Assembly (NCBI RefSeq): GCF_000967495.1
Contig: NZ_JXXU01000075.1
Coordinates: forward strand, 1-51,856
Length of the DNA: 51,856 nucleotides
From: Vibrio neptunius
GTDB taxonomy: Bacteria > Pseudomonadota > Gammaproteobacteria > Enterobacterales > Vibrionaceae
Reading direction: 5' to 3'
Within the stretch, counting starts at the first letter, position 1. The number at the start of each line of letters is the position of its first letter. A program made the position numbers and the translations under genes. The notes under the pieces are model-generated. The model saw nothing but the letters and a program-made list of their open reading frames with translations, did no database searches and had not been told where the DNA came from. This document shows, in pieces, positions 25,066-35,354 of this stretch.

Positions 25066-27939
25066 TTAGAGTGCCGCGATGGTTGTCTTCTGCTCTTCAA
25101 GCTTGATTAAGGTTTCTTGGTAACCTTCTAGCTTTTCACGCTCTTTCGCAACAACCGCTTCAGGCGCTTTAGCAACGAAACCTTCGTTACCTAGTTTGCC
25201 TTCGATACGTTTGATTTCGCCGTGAGTTTTTTTGATTTCGCCATCAAGACGAGTAAGCTCGGCATCTTTGTCAATCAGACCTGCCATCGGGATCATCAGC
25301 TCAGACTTTTCAACCAGTTTAGTTGCACAAGCTGGTGTCTCTCCACCTTTAGCTAGGACTTTGATTTCATCTAGTTTAGCCAGTGAACTTAGTACAGTCT
25401 TGTTTGCTGCGATACGAGCTGCATCTTTCTCATCAGCAACCTTAACCATTACCGATAGACCTTTGCTTGGTGCAATGTCGTACTCGGCACGTAGGTTACG
25501 GATAGCAGTAATGAAAGTCTTAACCCATTCGATGTCTTCTACGATCTCAGCGTTGAAGTTCTCTTGGTTAAACTGAGGAAGCGCTTGAGTCATAATAGTG
25601 TCGCCTTCAACACCGTCTACTAGTGGCTTCACGCTCTGCCAGATAGATTCTGTGATGTAAGGAAGCACGGGATGAGCTAGACGTAGAGTTTTCTCAAGTA
25701 CCGTGATCAGCATGTGGCGAGTCGCAACTTGCTGAGCTTCAGTGCCTTTCCAAAGAACGGGCTTAGTTAGCTCTAGGTACCAGTCACAGAATTGGTTCCA
25801 GATGAATTCATAAAGCGTGTTTGCCGCCATGTCTAGACGGTAATTGTCTAGGTGAGCGTTAAACTCTTTCGCAGCCAGTTCAAACTGAGATTCAATCCAT
25901 TTGTCAGCAAGAGAGAACTCAAGGTTAGCACGCTCTTCAGCAGACAGTGACATGCCACAATCGTGCTCTTCGGTATTCATCAGTACGTAACGGCTTGCGT
26001 TCCATAGTTTGTTACAGAAGTTACGGTAACCTTCAAGACGCTTCATATCCCAGTTGATGTCACGGCCAGTAGAAGCCATAGCAGCAAGAGTGAAACGCAG
26101 TGCGTCAGTACCGTATGGTTCGATACCGTTTTCAAAAGTCTTACGAGTGTTCTTCTCGATCTTCTTCGCTAGCTGAGGCTGCATCATGTTGCCACAACGC
26201 TTCTCTACTAGAGACTCAAGGTCGATACCATCGATCATATCGATTGGGTCAAGTACGTTACCTTTAGACTTAGACATTTTGTCGCCGTTTTCGTCACGGA
26301 TTAGACCCGTTACATAAACTGTCTTGAATGGTACTTGTGACTTACCGTTTTCATCTTTGTTGAAGTGCATGGTCATCATGATCATACGCGCAACCCAGAA
26401 GAAGATAATGTCGAAACCAGTTACTAGTACGTCTGAAGGATGGAATGTCTTCAGGTCTTCAGTTTGCTCTGGCCAGCCTTGAGTACCGAACGTCCATAGT
26501 GCAGAAGAGAACCACGTATCTAGTACGTCGTCGTCTTGGCGAAGAACAACGACTGGAGCAAGGTTGTTGTTTGCACGTACTTCTTCTTCAGTACGACCAA
26601 CATATACGTTGCCGTCGTTGTCGTACCAAGCTGGGATACGGTGACCCCACCAAAGCTGACGAGAGATACACCAGTCTTGAATGTCACGCATCCAAGAGAA
26701 GTACATGTTTTCGTACTGCTTAGGAACGAACTGGATCTCGCCATCTTCAACCGCTTTAACAGCAGGCTCAGCAAGAGGTGCAGCACGCACGTACCATTGG
26801 TCAGTTAGCATTGGTTCGATAACCACGCCACCACGGTCGCCGTAAGGAACCGTCAGGTCGTGATCTTTGATTTCATCAAGAAGACCAAGCTCTTCAAATT
26901 CCGCAACGATCGCTTTACGTGCAGCAAAACGCTCCATGCCGTGGTATTTAGCAGGTAACTCTGTTGAGTAAACATCGCTAGCTTCACCGTTAGTAGTGAA
27001 GACTTCAGCCGCATCACGGATGTCTGCGTTGAAGGTTAGGATGTTGATCATCGGTAGGTTGTTACGCTTACCAACTTCGTAGTCATTGAAATCGTGCGCA
27101 GGAGTGATCTTCACACAACCTGTGCCTTTTTCCATATCTGCGTGCTCATCGCCAACGATAGGGATCAGACGGTTAACGATAGGAAGTAGGATTTCTTTAC
27201 CGATAAGATCTTTGTAACGTGGATCTTCTGGGTTTACAGCAACACCAGTATCACCGAGCATTGTTTCTGGACGAGTGGTCGCAACAACAATGTAGTCTTT
27301 ACCTTCAGCTGTCTTCACGCCGTTTGCTAGCGGGTAGCGGAAGTGCCACATGTGGCCATTTTTGTCTTTGTTTTCAACTTCAAGATCAGAAATTGCAGTG
27401 TGCAGTTTAGGATCCCAGTTTACTAGACGCTTACCACGGTAGATTAGGTCTTCTTCGTATAGGCGAACGAATACTTCTTGAACTGCATTAGACAGACCAT
27501 CATCCATCGTGAAACGCTCACGGTCCCAGTCTACAGATGCACCAAGGCGACGAAGCTGCTTAGTGATAGTGCCGCCAGATTCGTTTTTCCATTCCCAGAT
27601 TTTGTCGATGAAAGCATCACGACCGTAATCGTGCTTAGTTTTGCCTTCTTCAGCGGCGATCTTGCGCTCAACAACCATCTGAGTTGCGATACCAGCGTGG
27701 TCAGTACCTACTTGCCAAAGAGTGTTTTTGCCCTTCATACGCTCAGCACGGATCAAAGTGTCCATGATGGTGTCTTGGAACGCGTGGCCCATATGTAGGC
27801 TACCAGTGACGTTCGGTGGCGGGATCATGATGCTGTATGATTCTTTCGTCGTGTCACCGTGTGGCTTAAAGTAGCCTTTCTCTTCCCAAGCTTGGTATAA
27901 AGCTTGTTCAATTGAAGTTGGGTTATATGTCTTTTCCAT
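25066..27939 (-). CDS. valS: Valyl-tRNA synthetase
   Basis: The 957-residue class I aminoacyl-tRNA synthetase charges tRNA-Val and edits misactivated threonine. The HIGH-type motif appears in PPNVTGSLHMGHAF and the KMSKS loop in GDKMSKSKGNVLDP. The editing domain (TTRPETMLGDTGVAVNP) is complete, and a C-terminal coiled coil (about 890-957, rich in K and E) is typical of ValS. The length is close to E. coli (951). It is followed upstream on the same strand by holC and pepA, the same order as in E. coli (pepA-holC-valS). Confidence 0.98.
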   Translation of the reverse strand: MEKTYNPTSIEQALYQAWEEKGYFKPHGDTTKESYSIMIPPPNVTGSLHMGHAFQDTIMDTLIRAERMKGKNTLWQVGTDHAGIATQMVVERKIAAEEGKTKHDYGRDAFIDKIWEWKNESGGTITKQLRRLGASVDWDRERFTMDDGLSNAVQEVFVRLYEEDLIYRGKRLVNWDPKLHTAISDLEVENKDKNGHMWHFRYPLANGVKTAEGKDYIVVATTRPETMLGDTGVAVNPEDPRYKDLIGKEILLPIVNRLIPIVGDEHADMEKGTGCVKITPAHDFNDYEVGKRNNLPMINILTFNADIRDAAEVFTTNGEASDVYSTELPAKYHGMERFAARKAIVAEFEELGLLDEIKDHDLTVPYGDRGGVVIEPMLTDQWYVRAAPLAEPAVKAVEDGEIQFVPKQYENMYFSWMRDIQDWCISRQLWWGHRIPAWYDNDGNVYVGRTEEEVRANNNLAPVVVLRQDDDVLDTWFSSALWTFGTQGWPEQTEDLKTFHPSDVLVTGFDIIFFWVARMIMMTMHFNKDENGKSQVPFKTVYVTGLIRDENGDKMSKSKGNVLDPIDMIDGIDLESLVEKRCGNMMQPQLAKKIEKNTRKTFENGIEPYGTDALRFTLAAMASTGRDINWDMKRLEGYRNFCNKLWNASRYVLMNTEEHDCGMSLSAEERANLEFSLADKWIESQFELAAKEFNAHLDNYRLDMAANTLYEFIWNQFCDWYLELTKPVLWKGTEAQQVATRHMLITVLEKTLRLAHPVLPYITESIWQSVKPLVDGVEGDTIMTQALPQFNQENFNAEIVEDIEWVKTFITAIRNLRAEYDIAPSKGLSVMVKVADEKDAARIAANKTVLSSLAKLDEIKVLAKGGETPACATKLVEKSELMIPMAGLIDKDAELTRLDGEIKKTHGEIKRIEGKLGNEGFVAKAPEAVVAKEREKLEGYQETLIKLEEQKTTIAAL

Positions 27940-28035
27940 AGCTATAGATATTCTGCAGATAGGTCTAGTTTAATTCTAAGTCAATCTTTATAAGTGAACT
28001 CTCTCGAAGGAGAGCTTAACTATAAGGATTGACCA

Positions 28036-28485
28036 TTAGTTGTGTGCGATGTCGATCGTTTGTAGCTGATAACCCGCTTGGCGATAGATTTTATATCGTT
28101 CTCGCGCCAGTTGCTTGGCTTTTTCTTCGCAAGGAACGAAGTCTACCACCTCTGCAAACTTATTCGCAAAGGTTGTCTCATTTTCCGCCAAATTTATTAC
28201 TAGTTGACGGTTCCATGAGGGCTTAACGCCTTGGTATCCGATTTCAATGCCTGTGCCATATTTTGGTCCTTCACCTGTAAGGTTGTGAGCCAGATATTGC
28301 TCGGCATCGACTTGCCAGAAACATTCCGCTAGCTGCTCCGCATGTTGTTTATCATGGCAATGGAGATACACCTTAGCGCCTTGTTTGGCAAAGTGACCAG
28401 CTAGAAACAAAACATACTGTTCAAAGCCTTTTTGATTGGCTTGTGGTGAATCAGGCTTAATGATGTAAAACGTCGCGTTTGGCAT
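28036..28485 (-). CDS. holC: DNA polymerase III chi subunit
   Basis: The 149-residue chi subunit links the clamp-loader complex to single-strand-binding protein. The N-terminus MPNATFYII corresponds to MKNATFYLL of E. coli HolC, which fixes the start at 28485 rather than the ATG two codons upstream. The body shows KQHAEQLAECFW and FVPCEEKAKQLARERYKIYRQAGYQ. Length is about that of E. coli (147). It lies between pepA and valS on the same strand, with a terminator in the pepA-holC gap. Confidence 0.95.
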   Translation of the reverse strand: MPNATFYIIKPDSPQANQKGFEQYVLFLAGHFAKQGAKVYLHCHDKQHAEQLAECFWQVDAEQYLAHNLTGEGPKYGTGIEIGYQGVKPSWNRQLVINLAENETTFANKFAEVVDFVPCEEKAKQLARERYKIYRQAGYQLQTIDIAHN

Positions 28486-28498
28486 AATCATTCCGAAT

Positions 28499-28521
28499 AA
28501 AAAAGGGCCTGTCGGCCCTTT
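28499..28521 (-). terminator. pepA terminator
   Basis: AAAGGGCC (28502-28509) pairs with GGCCCTTT (28514-28521) and leads into a T-run on the minus strand. It lies 16 bases past the pepA stop, so holC and valS need read-through or their own promoter. Confidence 0.88.
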
Positions 28522-28537
28522 AGAATTTGTTCAGAAA

Positions 28538-30046
28538 TTACTCTTCTGTTTCTTGGCCACTGCGGTTCAGTAAGAACTGGACAAGCATTGAGACCGGACG
28601 GCCTGTTGACCCTTTTGCTGCGCCTGATTTCCACGCAGTACCTGCAATGTCAATGTGTGCCCAGTTGTATTTTTTAGCAAACTTAGACAGGAAGCAGCCA
28701 GCGGTAATGGTACCACCAGGACGACCTCCGATGTTTGCCATGTCGGCAAACGGGCTCTTCAACTGTTCATGGTACTCGTCAGCCATTGGAAGGCGCCATG
28801 CGCGGTCACTCGCTTGTTCAGAAGCGTTGACTAACTCATGGGAAAGTGGGTTGTGATTAGAAACAACGCCACTGATGTGATGGCCCAATGCAATGACACA
28901 AGCACCTGTCAGAGTCGCGACATCGACAACGCAATCTGGTTCGAATCGTTCGACGTACGTCAATGCATCACATAGAACTAAACGTCCTTCTGCGTCGGTG
29001 TTTAGCACCTCGACAGTTTGACCTGACATAGTGGTTAGAATATCACCTGGGCGGTACGCGTTGCTGCCAGGCATGTTTTCGCAGCCAGCAAGGACACCGA
29101 TAACATTGATTGGTAGGTTCAGTTTTGCCAGAGATTTCATGGTACCGAAGACAGATGCTGCACCACACATGTCATACTTCATCTCATCCATTCCTTCACC
29201 GGGTTTGAGTGAGATACCGCCTGAGTCGAAAGTGAGACCTTTACCCACCAGAACAATTGGTTTTGCTTCTGAATCCGGGTTGCCCTTGTATTCCATGATA
29301 GACATCATAGATTCGTTTTTAGAACCACGACCAACGGCTAGGTATGAAGTCATACCCAGTTTTTCCATCTCTTGTTCACCAATGATCTTGGTGGTGATGG
29401 TTTCGTAATCGTCTGCTAGGCGACGAGCTTGTGAGGCAAGATAAGCTGGGTTTGCAACGTTAGGCGGCATGTTACCAAGGTCCTTAGATGCCTTTACGCC
29501 TGACGCAATAGCAAGGCCATGAGTGATCGCTTTTTCACCCAAGCTCAGCTCGCGACGAGTAGGGACGTTGAACACTAGCTTACGTAGTGGGCGACGAGTC
29601 TCTGGTTTCACGCTCTTGAACTGATCAAAAGTATACAGGCCATCTTTTGTTGCTTCGACTGCTTGACGCACTTTCCAGTAAGTGTCGCGACCTTTAACGT
29701 GCAACTCAGTTAGGAAGCAAACCGCTTCCATCGAACCTGTTTCATTCAGAGTGTTGATCGTTTTCTGAATAATTTCTTTGTACTGACGCTCGCCCAATTC
29801 ACGTTCCTTGCCACAACCGACAAGTAAAACACGTTCAGACAATACACCTGGTACTTGATGCAGAAGTAGCATCTGTCCTGGTTTACCTTCCAGATCACCA
29901 CGGCGAAGTAGTGAACTGATATAGCCGTCGCTGATTTTATCGAGCTGTTCAGCAACTGGAGAAAGGCGACGTGGTTCGAATACACCTACAACGATACAAG
30001 CGCTGCGCTGTTTTTCCGGGCTACCACTCTTTACACTGAACTCCAT
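28538..30046 (-). CDS. pepA: Leucyl aminopeptidase A (PepA)
   Basis: The 502-residue M17 metallo-aminopeptidase removes N-terminal residues, and in E. coli also binds DNA (Xer recombination, carAB control). The two-metal catalytic signature NTDAEGRLVL is present, with GLTFDSGGISLKPG (lysine and aspartate ligands) and YDMCGAASVFGTM upstream of it. The length is one residue from E. coli PepA (503). The start follows GTAGGAGTACGC. It is divergent from lptF with a 190-base gap, the E. coli arrangement. Confidence 0.97.
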   Translation of the reverse strand: MEFSVKSGSPEKQRSACIVVGVFEPRRLSPVAEQLDKISDGYISSLLRRGDLEGKPGQMLLLHQVPGVLSERVLLVGCGKERELGERQYKEIIQKTINTLNETGSMEAVCFLTELHVKGRDTYWKVRQAVEATKDGLYTFDQFKSVKPETRRPLRKLVFNVPTRRELSLGEKAITHGLAIASGVKASKDLGNMPPNVANPAYLASQARRLADDYETITTKIIGEQEMEKLGMTSYLAVGRGSKNESMMSIMEYKGNPDSEAKPIVLVGKGLTFDSGGISLKPGEGMDEMKYDMCGAASVFGTMKSLAKLNLPINVIGVLAGCENMPGSNAYRPGDILTTMSGQTVEVLNTDAEGRLVLCDALTYVERFEPDCVVDVATLTGACVIALGHHISGVVSNHNPLSHELVNASEQASDRAWRLPMADEYHEQLKSPFADMANIGGRPGGTITAGCFLSKFAKKYNWAHIDIAGTAWKSGAAKGSTGRPVSMLVQFLLNRSGQETEE

Positions 30047-30236
30047 GCGTACTCCTACATCCTGAAGACAAATAGAACTAAATGTTAGATAATGGCGTCT
30101 TACTTGTTGATTCCTTAATCGGAACTACTTTTAAATAAGCGCGTTAACAGTTAGCCAAAAATTTAAAAATAAAAGGTTCAACGGGAAATTATAGTGATTC
30201 AATTAAAAAAACAAGTTTTGTATAGGTAATTTCAGC

Positions 30237-31340
30237 GTGATTATTGTTAGATATTTGATCCGCGAGACACTCAAGAGCCAGTTAGCGATATTTTTTATAC
30301 TGTTTTTAGTGTTTTTAAGCCAAAAATTGATCAAAGTTTTAGCGGATGCGTCGGATGGTGATATTCCTGCCGGTCTGGTGATGCACTATGTGAGTTTGAG
30401 TATGCCTTCGATGGGCTTATTGATGCTCCCTTTGAGTCTTTTCCTTGGTATTTTGCTGACTTTCGGTCGTCTGTATGCGGAAAGTGAAATAACTGTCATG
30501 AATGCGACGGGGATCGGCAATAAGTTCCTGATACGTGCTGCCTTGTATTTGGCCGTTATTACTGGTGTGATTGCTGCAGCCAATGCATTTGTGTTTTCAC
30601 CAATGAGTCAAGAAAAGCTGATTCAGTTACAGGAAGAAGTGGAAGCTGAAAATAGCGTTGATTTATTGCAAAAGGGTCAGTTCCAAGGCACTCCAGATGG
30701 TTCTTCAGTGGTCTTTATTGATGATATTGAAGGCAAGCAGCTTAAACATGTATTCGTTGCTCAGATGCGCCCACGTGATTCAATTTTGCCAAGTGTGTCC
30801 TTCTCGCAATCTGGTGAAGTGAAAGAATTGAGTGATGGACGTCAGGTTATTCGCATGTACGACGGTACGCGTTATGAAGGTGTACCAACGCGCGTTGATT
30901 ACATGGTGACCGATTTTGACCAGTATGAAGGTTTGATTGGTCAACGTGATGTGAAACCGAAAGGGCGTGACTGGGAAGCTATCCCTACGATGCAGTTAGT
31001 GTCTAACCCAGATCCGCGCGCTCAGGCTGAATTGCAATGGCGTATTTCTCTGGTGGTTTGCATTCCGCTTCTGACCATGTTGGTTGTCCCGCTGTCAGCG
31101 GTGAATCCGCGTCAGGGGCGCTTTGCGAAAATGGGCCCTGCGATTCTCATCTACCTGGCGTATTTCCTCTCGATCAGTGCAACGAAGTCTGCGCTGGAAG
31201 ATGGCTCGATCCCGTCGTTTATCGGTATGTGGCCGATTAACGCCGCTTTGCTGTTGACTGCGTTAGGGATCAATTCTTTGGACAGTATTCCAATGCGACG
31301 CTTTAAAGACAAACTAAGACAAAGAAAGAAGGCAGCATAA
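30237..31340 (+). CDS. lptF: Lipopolysaccharide export permease LptF
   Basis: LptF is one of the two membrane subunits of the LptB2FG ABC transporter, which extracts LPS from the inner membrane. The 367-residue protein has about three N-terminal helices (LKSQLAIFFILFLVFLSQKL and following), a periplasmic beta-jellyroll (about 135-260), and three C-terminal helices. The start is GTG, chosen because MIIVRYLIRETLKSQLA matches E. coli LptF. It is separated by three bases from lptG, so the two are cotranslated. Length matches E. coli (366). Confidence 0.96.
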   Translation: MIIVRYLIRETLKSQLAIFFILFLVFLSQKLIKVLADASDGDIPAGLVMHYVSLSMPSMGLLMLPLSLFLGILLTFGRLYAESEITVMNATGIGNKFLIRAALYLAVITGVIAAANAFVFSPMSQEKLIQLQEEVEAENSVDLLQKGQFQGTPDGSSVVFIDDIEGKQLKHVFVAQMRPRDSILPSVSFSQSGEVKELSDGRQVIRMYDGTRYEGVPTRVDYMVTDFDQYEGLIGQRDVKPKGRDWEAIPTMQLVSNPDPRAQAELQWRISLVVCIPLLTMLVVPLSAVNPRQGRFAKMGPAILIYLAYFLSISATKSALEDGSIPSFIGMWPINAALLLTALGINSLDSIPMRRFKDKLRQRKKAA

Positions 31341-31343
31341 GTC

Positions 31344-32414
31344 GTGTTTAAAATTCTCGATCTGTATATTGGTAGAACCATTATCGCAACTACGTCACTG
31401 GTGTTGGCGACATTTGTGGGTCTTTCTGCCATCATCAAGTACGTTGAGCAGCTACGTAAAGTAGGTCAGGGCAGTTATGACTTAATCCAAGCTCTTTTCT
31501 ACGTATTGTTGAGTATTCCTCGTGATATTGAAATGTTCTTCCCAATGGCTGCATTATTGGGCGCTTTAATTGGATTAGGCATGCTGGCCTCAAGTTCCGA
31601 GTTGGTAGTCATGCAGGCGGCTGGCTATTCCAAGCTTGATATCGGGCTGTCAGTATTAAAAACAGCAGTCCCGTTAATGATTCTAGTGACGTTACTTGGT
31701 CAATGGGGGGCCCCTCAAGCTCAAAAGATGGCGCGTGATCTGCGTGCTTTTACTACATCTGGCGGAGCGATCATGTCAGTGCGAACCGGTGTTTGGGCGC
31801 GCGATGCGAACGATTTTATTTTTCTTGGCAAAGTTGAAGACGATAAACTTTACGGTTTGAACATGTGGCGCTTCAACGAAAATAAGCAATTAGAAAGTGT
31901 TGTGCATGCAGCGGAAGTAGATTATCTGTCTGATAATACCTGGGTGATGAAAGATGTTCAGGTTACTGAGATGTCAGATGAGATTGAAATCTCTAAAACC
32001 AGTTTGCCGGAGTATCGATGGACGACCTCTCTCGCGCCAGATAAATTGGCTGTGGTCACGGTAAAACCAGAAGAACTATCTTTGAGTGGGTTATATGATT
32101 ATGTCACTTACCTCAAAGCTTCAGAGCAGGATGCCTCGCGCTATGAGTTGGCTTTATGGCGTAAAATTACTCAGCCATTCTCGATCGCAGTGATGATGCT
32201 TATGGCGCTATCGTTCATTTTTGGGCCGTTGCGCAGTGTGACAATGGGAGCGCGCATTTTATCTGGCGTGGTCGCAGGGTTCACTTTCTACATCTCTAGC
32301 GAGTTCTTTGGTCCGCTGAGTCTGGTTTACAGTATTCCTCCGGTCTTTGGTGCTGTTATGCCTAGTATCGTGTTTTTAACCGTGGCGTTGATGCTATTGC
32401 GCAGAAAGCTTTAA
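31344..32414 (+). CDS. lptG: Lipopolysaccharide export permease LptG
   Basis: This is the partner of LptF in the LptB2FG complex. The 356-residue protein repeats the plan of three helices, periplasmic jellyroll (about 130-260) and three helices. The N-terminus FKILDLYIGRTIIATT corresponds to the E. coli LptG start, here with GTG. Its ribosome site lies inside the end of lptF (GAAGG). A terminator follows the stop, shared with mutS. Confidence 0.96.
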   Translation: MFKILDLYIGRTIIATTSLVLATFVGLSAIIKYVEQLRKVGQGSYDLIQALFYVLLSIPRDIEMFFPMAALLGALIGLGMLASSSELVVMQAAGYSKLDIGLSVLKTAVPLMILVTLLGQWGAPQAQKMARDLRAFTTSGGAIMSVRTGVWARDANDFIFLGKVEDDKLYGLNMWRFNENKQLESVVHAAEVDYLSDNTWVMKDVQVTEMSDEIEISKTSLPEYRWTTSLAPDKLAVVTVKPEELSLSGLYDYVTYLKASEQDASRYELALWRKITQPFSIAVMMLMALSFIFGPLRSVTMGARILSGVVAGFTFYISSEFFGPLSLVYSIPPVFGAVMPSIVFLTVALMLLRRKL

Positions 32415-32443
32415 AGCGTCGGCTTTTATCAGGTGACAAAGAG

Positions 32444-32476
32444 AAACGGCAGCGAATGGCTGCCGTTTTGCTTTTT
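32444..32476. terminator. Bidirectional terminator, lptG and mutS
   Basis: AAACGGCAGC (32444-32453) pairs with GCTGCCGTTT (32459-32468), followed by TGCTTTTT-type sequence. It separates the convergent lptG and mutS ends. Confidence 0.85.
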
Positions 32477-32477
32477 A

Positions 32478-35057
32478 TTACAGCAACTTTTTCAGACGGT
32501 ACAATGCTTCCAGTGCTTGACGTGGCGTTAAATCGTCTGGGTCGATACCAGAGAGAGCTTCTTCCACTTCACTTGGATCTGGAATTAGGCTCAGTTGATT
32601 GGCAATATCGACCGAACTACAGGTGACGCTGCTGCTTTCTCCCTGACTGAGTTGTTCAAGCTGAGTTAACTTTGCTCGGGCATTTTTAATCACACTCTTT
32701 GGTACCCCAGCCAGTCCAGCCACAGCAAGGCCATAAGATTTGCTGGCAGCACCATCCTGAACGGCATGCATAAAGGCAATCGTATCGCCGTGCTCAACCG
32801 CATCTAAGTGGACATTCGCTAAATGAGGAATCTGGTTCGGTAATTCGGTCAGCTCAAAATAGTGAGTAGCAAATAAGGTCATGGAACCAAGTTCTTTTGC
32901 CAACCATTCTGCACTCGCCCATGCGAGTGAGAGCCCATCGTAAGTACTTGTACCTCGGCCGATTTCATCCATCAGTACTAGGCTATTAGGCGTCGCATTG
33001 TGAAGGATGTTGGCCGTTTCAGTCATCTCTACCATGAAGGTCGAACGTCCTGAGGCGAGATCATCGGATGCCCCTATACGCGTGAAGATGCGATCGATCG
33101 AGCCAATTTGTGCCGATTCAGCTGGTACGTAAGAACCGATATGGGCCATCAGAGCAATTAAAGCTGTTTGACGCATGTAGGTTGATTTACCACCCATGTT
33201 CGGACCGGTAATGATCAGCATCTTACGCTGTGGGTTGAGCTCTATCGGATTGGCAATAAATGGCTCATTCATCACTTGCTCGACGACGGGGTGGCGCCCT
33301 GACTGGATGTGAATACCAGGATCTTGACTCATTACAGGTCGACAGTAATCTAAGCTATCCGCACGCTCTGCAAGGTTTTGCAGTACATCTATCTGGGAAA
33401 TAGCCGAAGCCAAATTCTGCAGCTTTTCTAGGTGGGGCATTAAAAGGTCAAACAGCTCTTCCCACAATTGTTTCTCAAGCGCCAGTGCTTTTGACTTTGA
33501 ATTAAGAACCTTATCTTCATGTTCTTTTAGCTCAGGAATGATGTAACGCTCGGCGTTTTTCAACGTTTGACGACGTACATAGTGCGCAGGTACAAGGTGA
33601 CTTTGTCCGCGACTGACTTGGATGAAGAATCCGTGAACATTGTTGTAGCCGACCTTGAGCGTATCGATGCCATGGCGTTCACGTTCATCCTGTTCCATCT
33701 TTTCTAGATACTCTGTCGCACCATCGGCCAACTTTCGCCATTCGTCGAGTTCGGCATTATATCCTTCAGCAATCACGCCACCCTCTCGGATCACTACAGG
33801 TGGGTTCTCTTTAATGGCGCGTTCTAGCAGCTCACAAACGGCCTCTTGAGGAGCCGTATACTCACCTAGCTTGGTGAGGTAAGGGTGAGCAAGCGTGCCC
33901 ATTGTTTCTGCCAACTCAGGTAATTGCTGCATAGCATGGCGTAAGCGTGCCATGTCACGTGGGCGAGCGCTGCGCAAAGCAAGACGTGCCAAGATACGTT
34001 CGATGTCGCCAATCTGTTTGAGAACAGGATTTAGTTCAGCAAACAAAGTCATTTCTTTCAGTTCGCTAATCGCGTCCAGACGATGGTTGAGCGTATTGAT
34101 GTCACGCATTGGCTGATGAAGCCAACGTTTCAACATTCGGCTCCCCATTGGAGTTGCAGTATGATCAATGACTTCTGCGAGTGTATTGTCAGTGCCACCA
34201 GCCAAGTTCTGAGTGATCTCCAGATTACGACGAGTGGCAGCATCGAGAATAACGGAATGATCTTGACGATCATAAGTCAGGGAGCGGATATGGGGCAGGG
34301 CAGTACGTTGTGTGTCTTTCACATACTGAATAAGACAACCCGCAGCGCATAGCCCAAGATGTGCTTGTTCCACACCGAAACCGACTAAATCACGAGTACC
34401 AAATTGTTGGTTTAACTGCTGCTTGGCGGTGTCGAGTTCAAATTCCCAAATGGGACGACGGCGATTACCGTTGCGCGTGGCCATTAATTCTACTGGTTCG
34501 AAGTCTTCAGGAAACAGCAGTTCACGAGGGGCTGTGCGTTGCAGTTCTGCTGCCATCGCTTCCTCGGTTTCCGGCTCCATGAGCTGGAAGCGGCCAGAGG
34601 TTACATCTAGTGTGGCATAACCAAACTGACCATCGTGGTGGTAAATCGCTGCGATGAGGTTATCAATCCGTTCCGAGAGCAGTGCTTCGTCAGTGACAGT
34701 ACCTGGTGTCACGATACGAACGACTTGACGCTCAACGGGCCCTTTACTGGTGGCTGGATCGCCAATCTGCTCACAGATAGCCACTGACTCACCGAGCTGA
34801 ACGAGCTTAGCCAGATACCCCTCTACTGCATGAAACGGGACACCGGCCATAGGAATGGGTTCACCAGCGGAAGCACCGCGTTTTGTTAGCGAGATATCAA
34901 GTAACTGAGATGCACGTTTGGCATCTTCATAAAAAAGCTCATAGAAATCTCCCATTCGATAGAACAGCAATATATCCGGATTCTCAGCCTTTAATTTGAG
35001 GTACTGCTGCATCATGGGAGTGTGTTTTTGTTCGGCTTTCACGGGTAACTTCTTCAT
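32478..35057 (-). CDS. mutS: DNA mismatch repair protein MutS
   Basis: The 859-residue sensor of mismatch repair is complete. The mismatch-contact motif F-Y-E is at residues 38-40 in YRMGDFYELFYED. The clamp and lever domains follow. The ATPase has Walker A ITGPNMGGKSTYMRQ, SRGSTFMVEMTE-type signature (ASGRSTFMVEMTET) and Walker B LVLMDEIGRGTSTYDG, and the C-terminal LTPRQALEALYRLKKLL matches the MutS tetramerisation tail. It faces the flotillin-AAA-TelA operon divergently. In many enterics mutS neighbours rpoS; that partner is not here. Confidence 0.98.
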   Translation of the reverse strand: MKKLPVKAEQKHTPMMQQYLKLKAENPDILLFYRMGDFYELFYEDAKRASQLLDISLTKRGASAGEPIPMAGVPFHAVEGYLAKLVQLGESVAICEQIGDPATSKGPVERQVVRIVTPGTVTDEALLSERIDNLIAAIYHHDGQFGYATLDVTSGRFQLMEPETEEAMAAELQRTAPRELLFPEDFEPVELMATRNGNRRRPIWEFELDTAKQQLNQQFGTRDLVGFGVEQAHLGLCAAGCLIQYVKDTQRTALPHIRSLTYDRQDHSVILDAATRRNLEITQNLAGGTDNTLAEVIDHTATPMGSRMLKRWLHQPMRDINTLNHRLDAISELKEMTLFAELNPVLKQIGDIERILARLALRSARPRDMARLRHAMQQLPELAETMGTLAHPYLTKLGEYTAPQEAVCELLERAIKENPPVVIREGGVIAEGYNAELDEWRKLADGATEYLEKMEQDERERHGIDTLKVGYNNVHGFFIQVSRGQSHLVPAHYVRRQTLKNAERYIIPELKEHEDKVLNSKSKALALEKQLWEELFDLLMPHLEKLQNLASAISQIDVLQNLAERADSLDYCRPVMSQDPGIHIQSGRHPVVEQVMNEPFIANPIELNPQRKMLIITGPNMGGKSTYMRQTALIALMAHIGSYVPAESAQIGSIDRIFTRIGASDDLASGRSTFMVEMTETANILHNATPNSLVLMDEIGRGTSTYDGLSLAWASAEWLAKELGSMTLFATHYFELTELPNQIPHLANVHLDAVEHGDTIAFMHAVQDGAASKSYGLAVAGLAGVPKSVIKNARAKLTQLEQLSQGESSSVTCSSVDIANQLSLIPDPSEVEEALSGIDPDDLTPRQALEALYRLKKLL

Positions 35058-35354
35058 TTGAGTTTATTGTGGCTTAGGATACGTGAATCCTCTGCCAGCG
35101 AAAAGAGATTCGCTTGTTTTATAGGGTAAGTGTTCTTTGGGAATAGCAATTTTTAAACGATGTAGGCAGAGGGCGAATTGTATTAAAGGTTTATGATTTA
35201 AATGGTTTTTTATGAAGTGAGTCATATAATGATGCAAATCGTTTTTATTCACCTTGTTGGTTAAGTATTCTGACCGTAAATGTCCAACTTATTTATAAGC
35301 ATGTAAATAAACTCAGTATCGATCTGATGCTGTGAAAACAACTATGTGACGTCT

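Noticed and set aside
35064..35252. 62-codon frame just upstream of mutS on the same strand
   Set aside because: It starts from a GTG with no ribosome site, lies in A/T-rich promoter sequence and shows no protein-like pattern.
35058..35354. LexA box or clear promoter before the flotillin-AAA-TelA operon
   Set aside because: No CTGT-N8-ACAG is present. A TATAAT at 35225-35230 has no matching -35 element, so I did not call a promoter.
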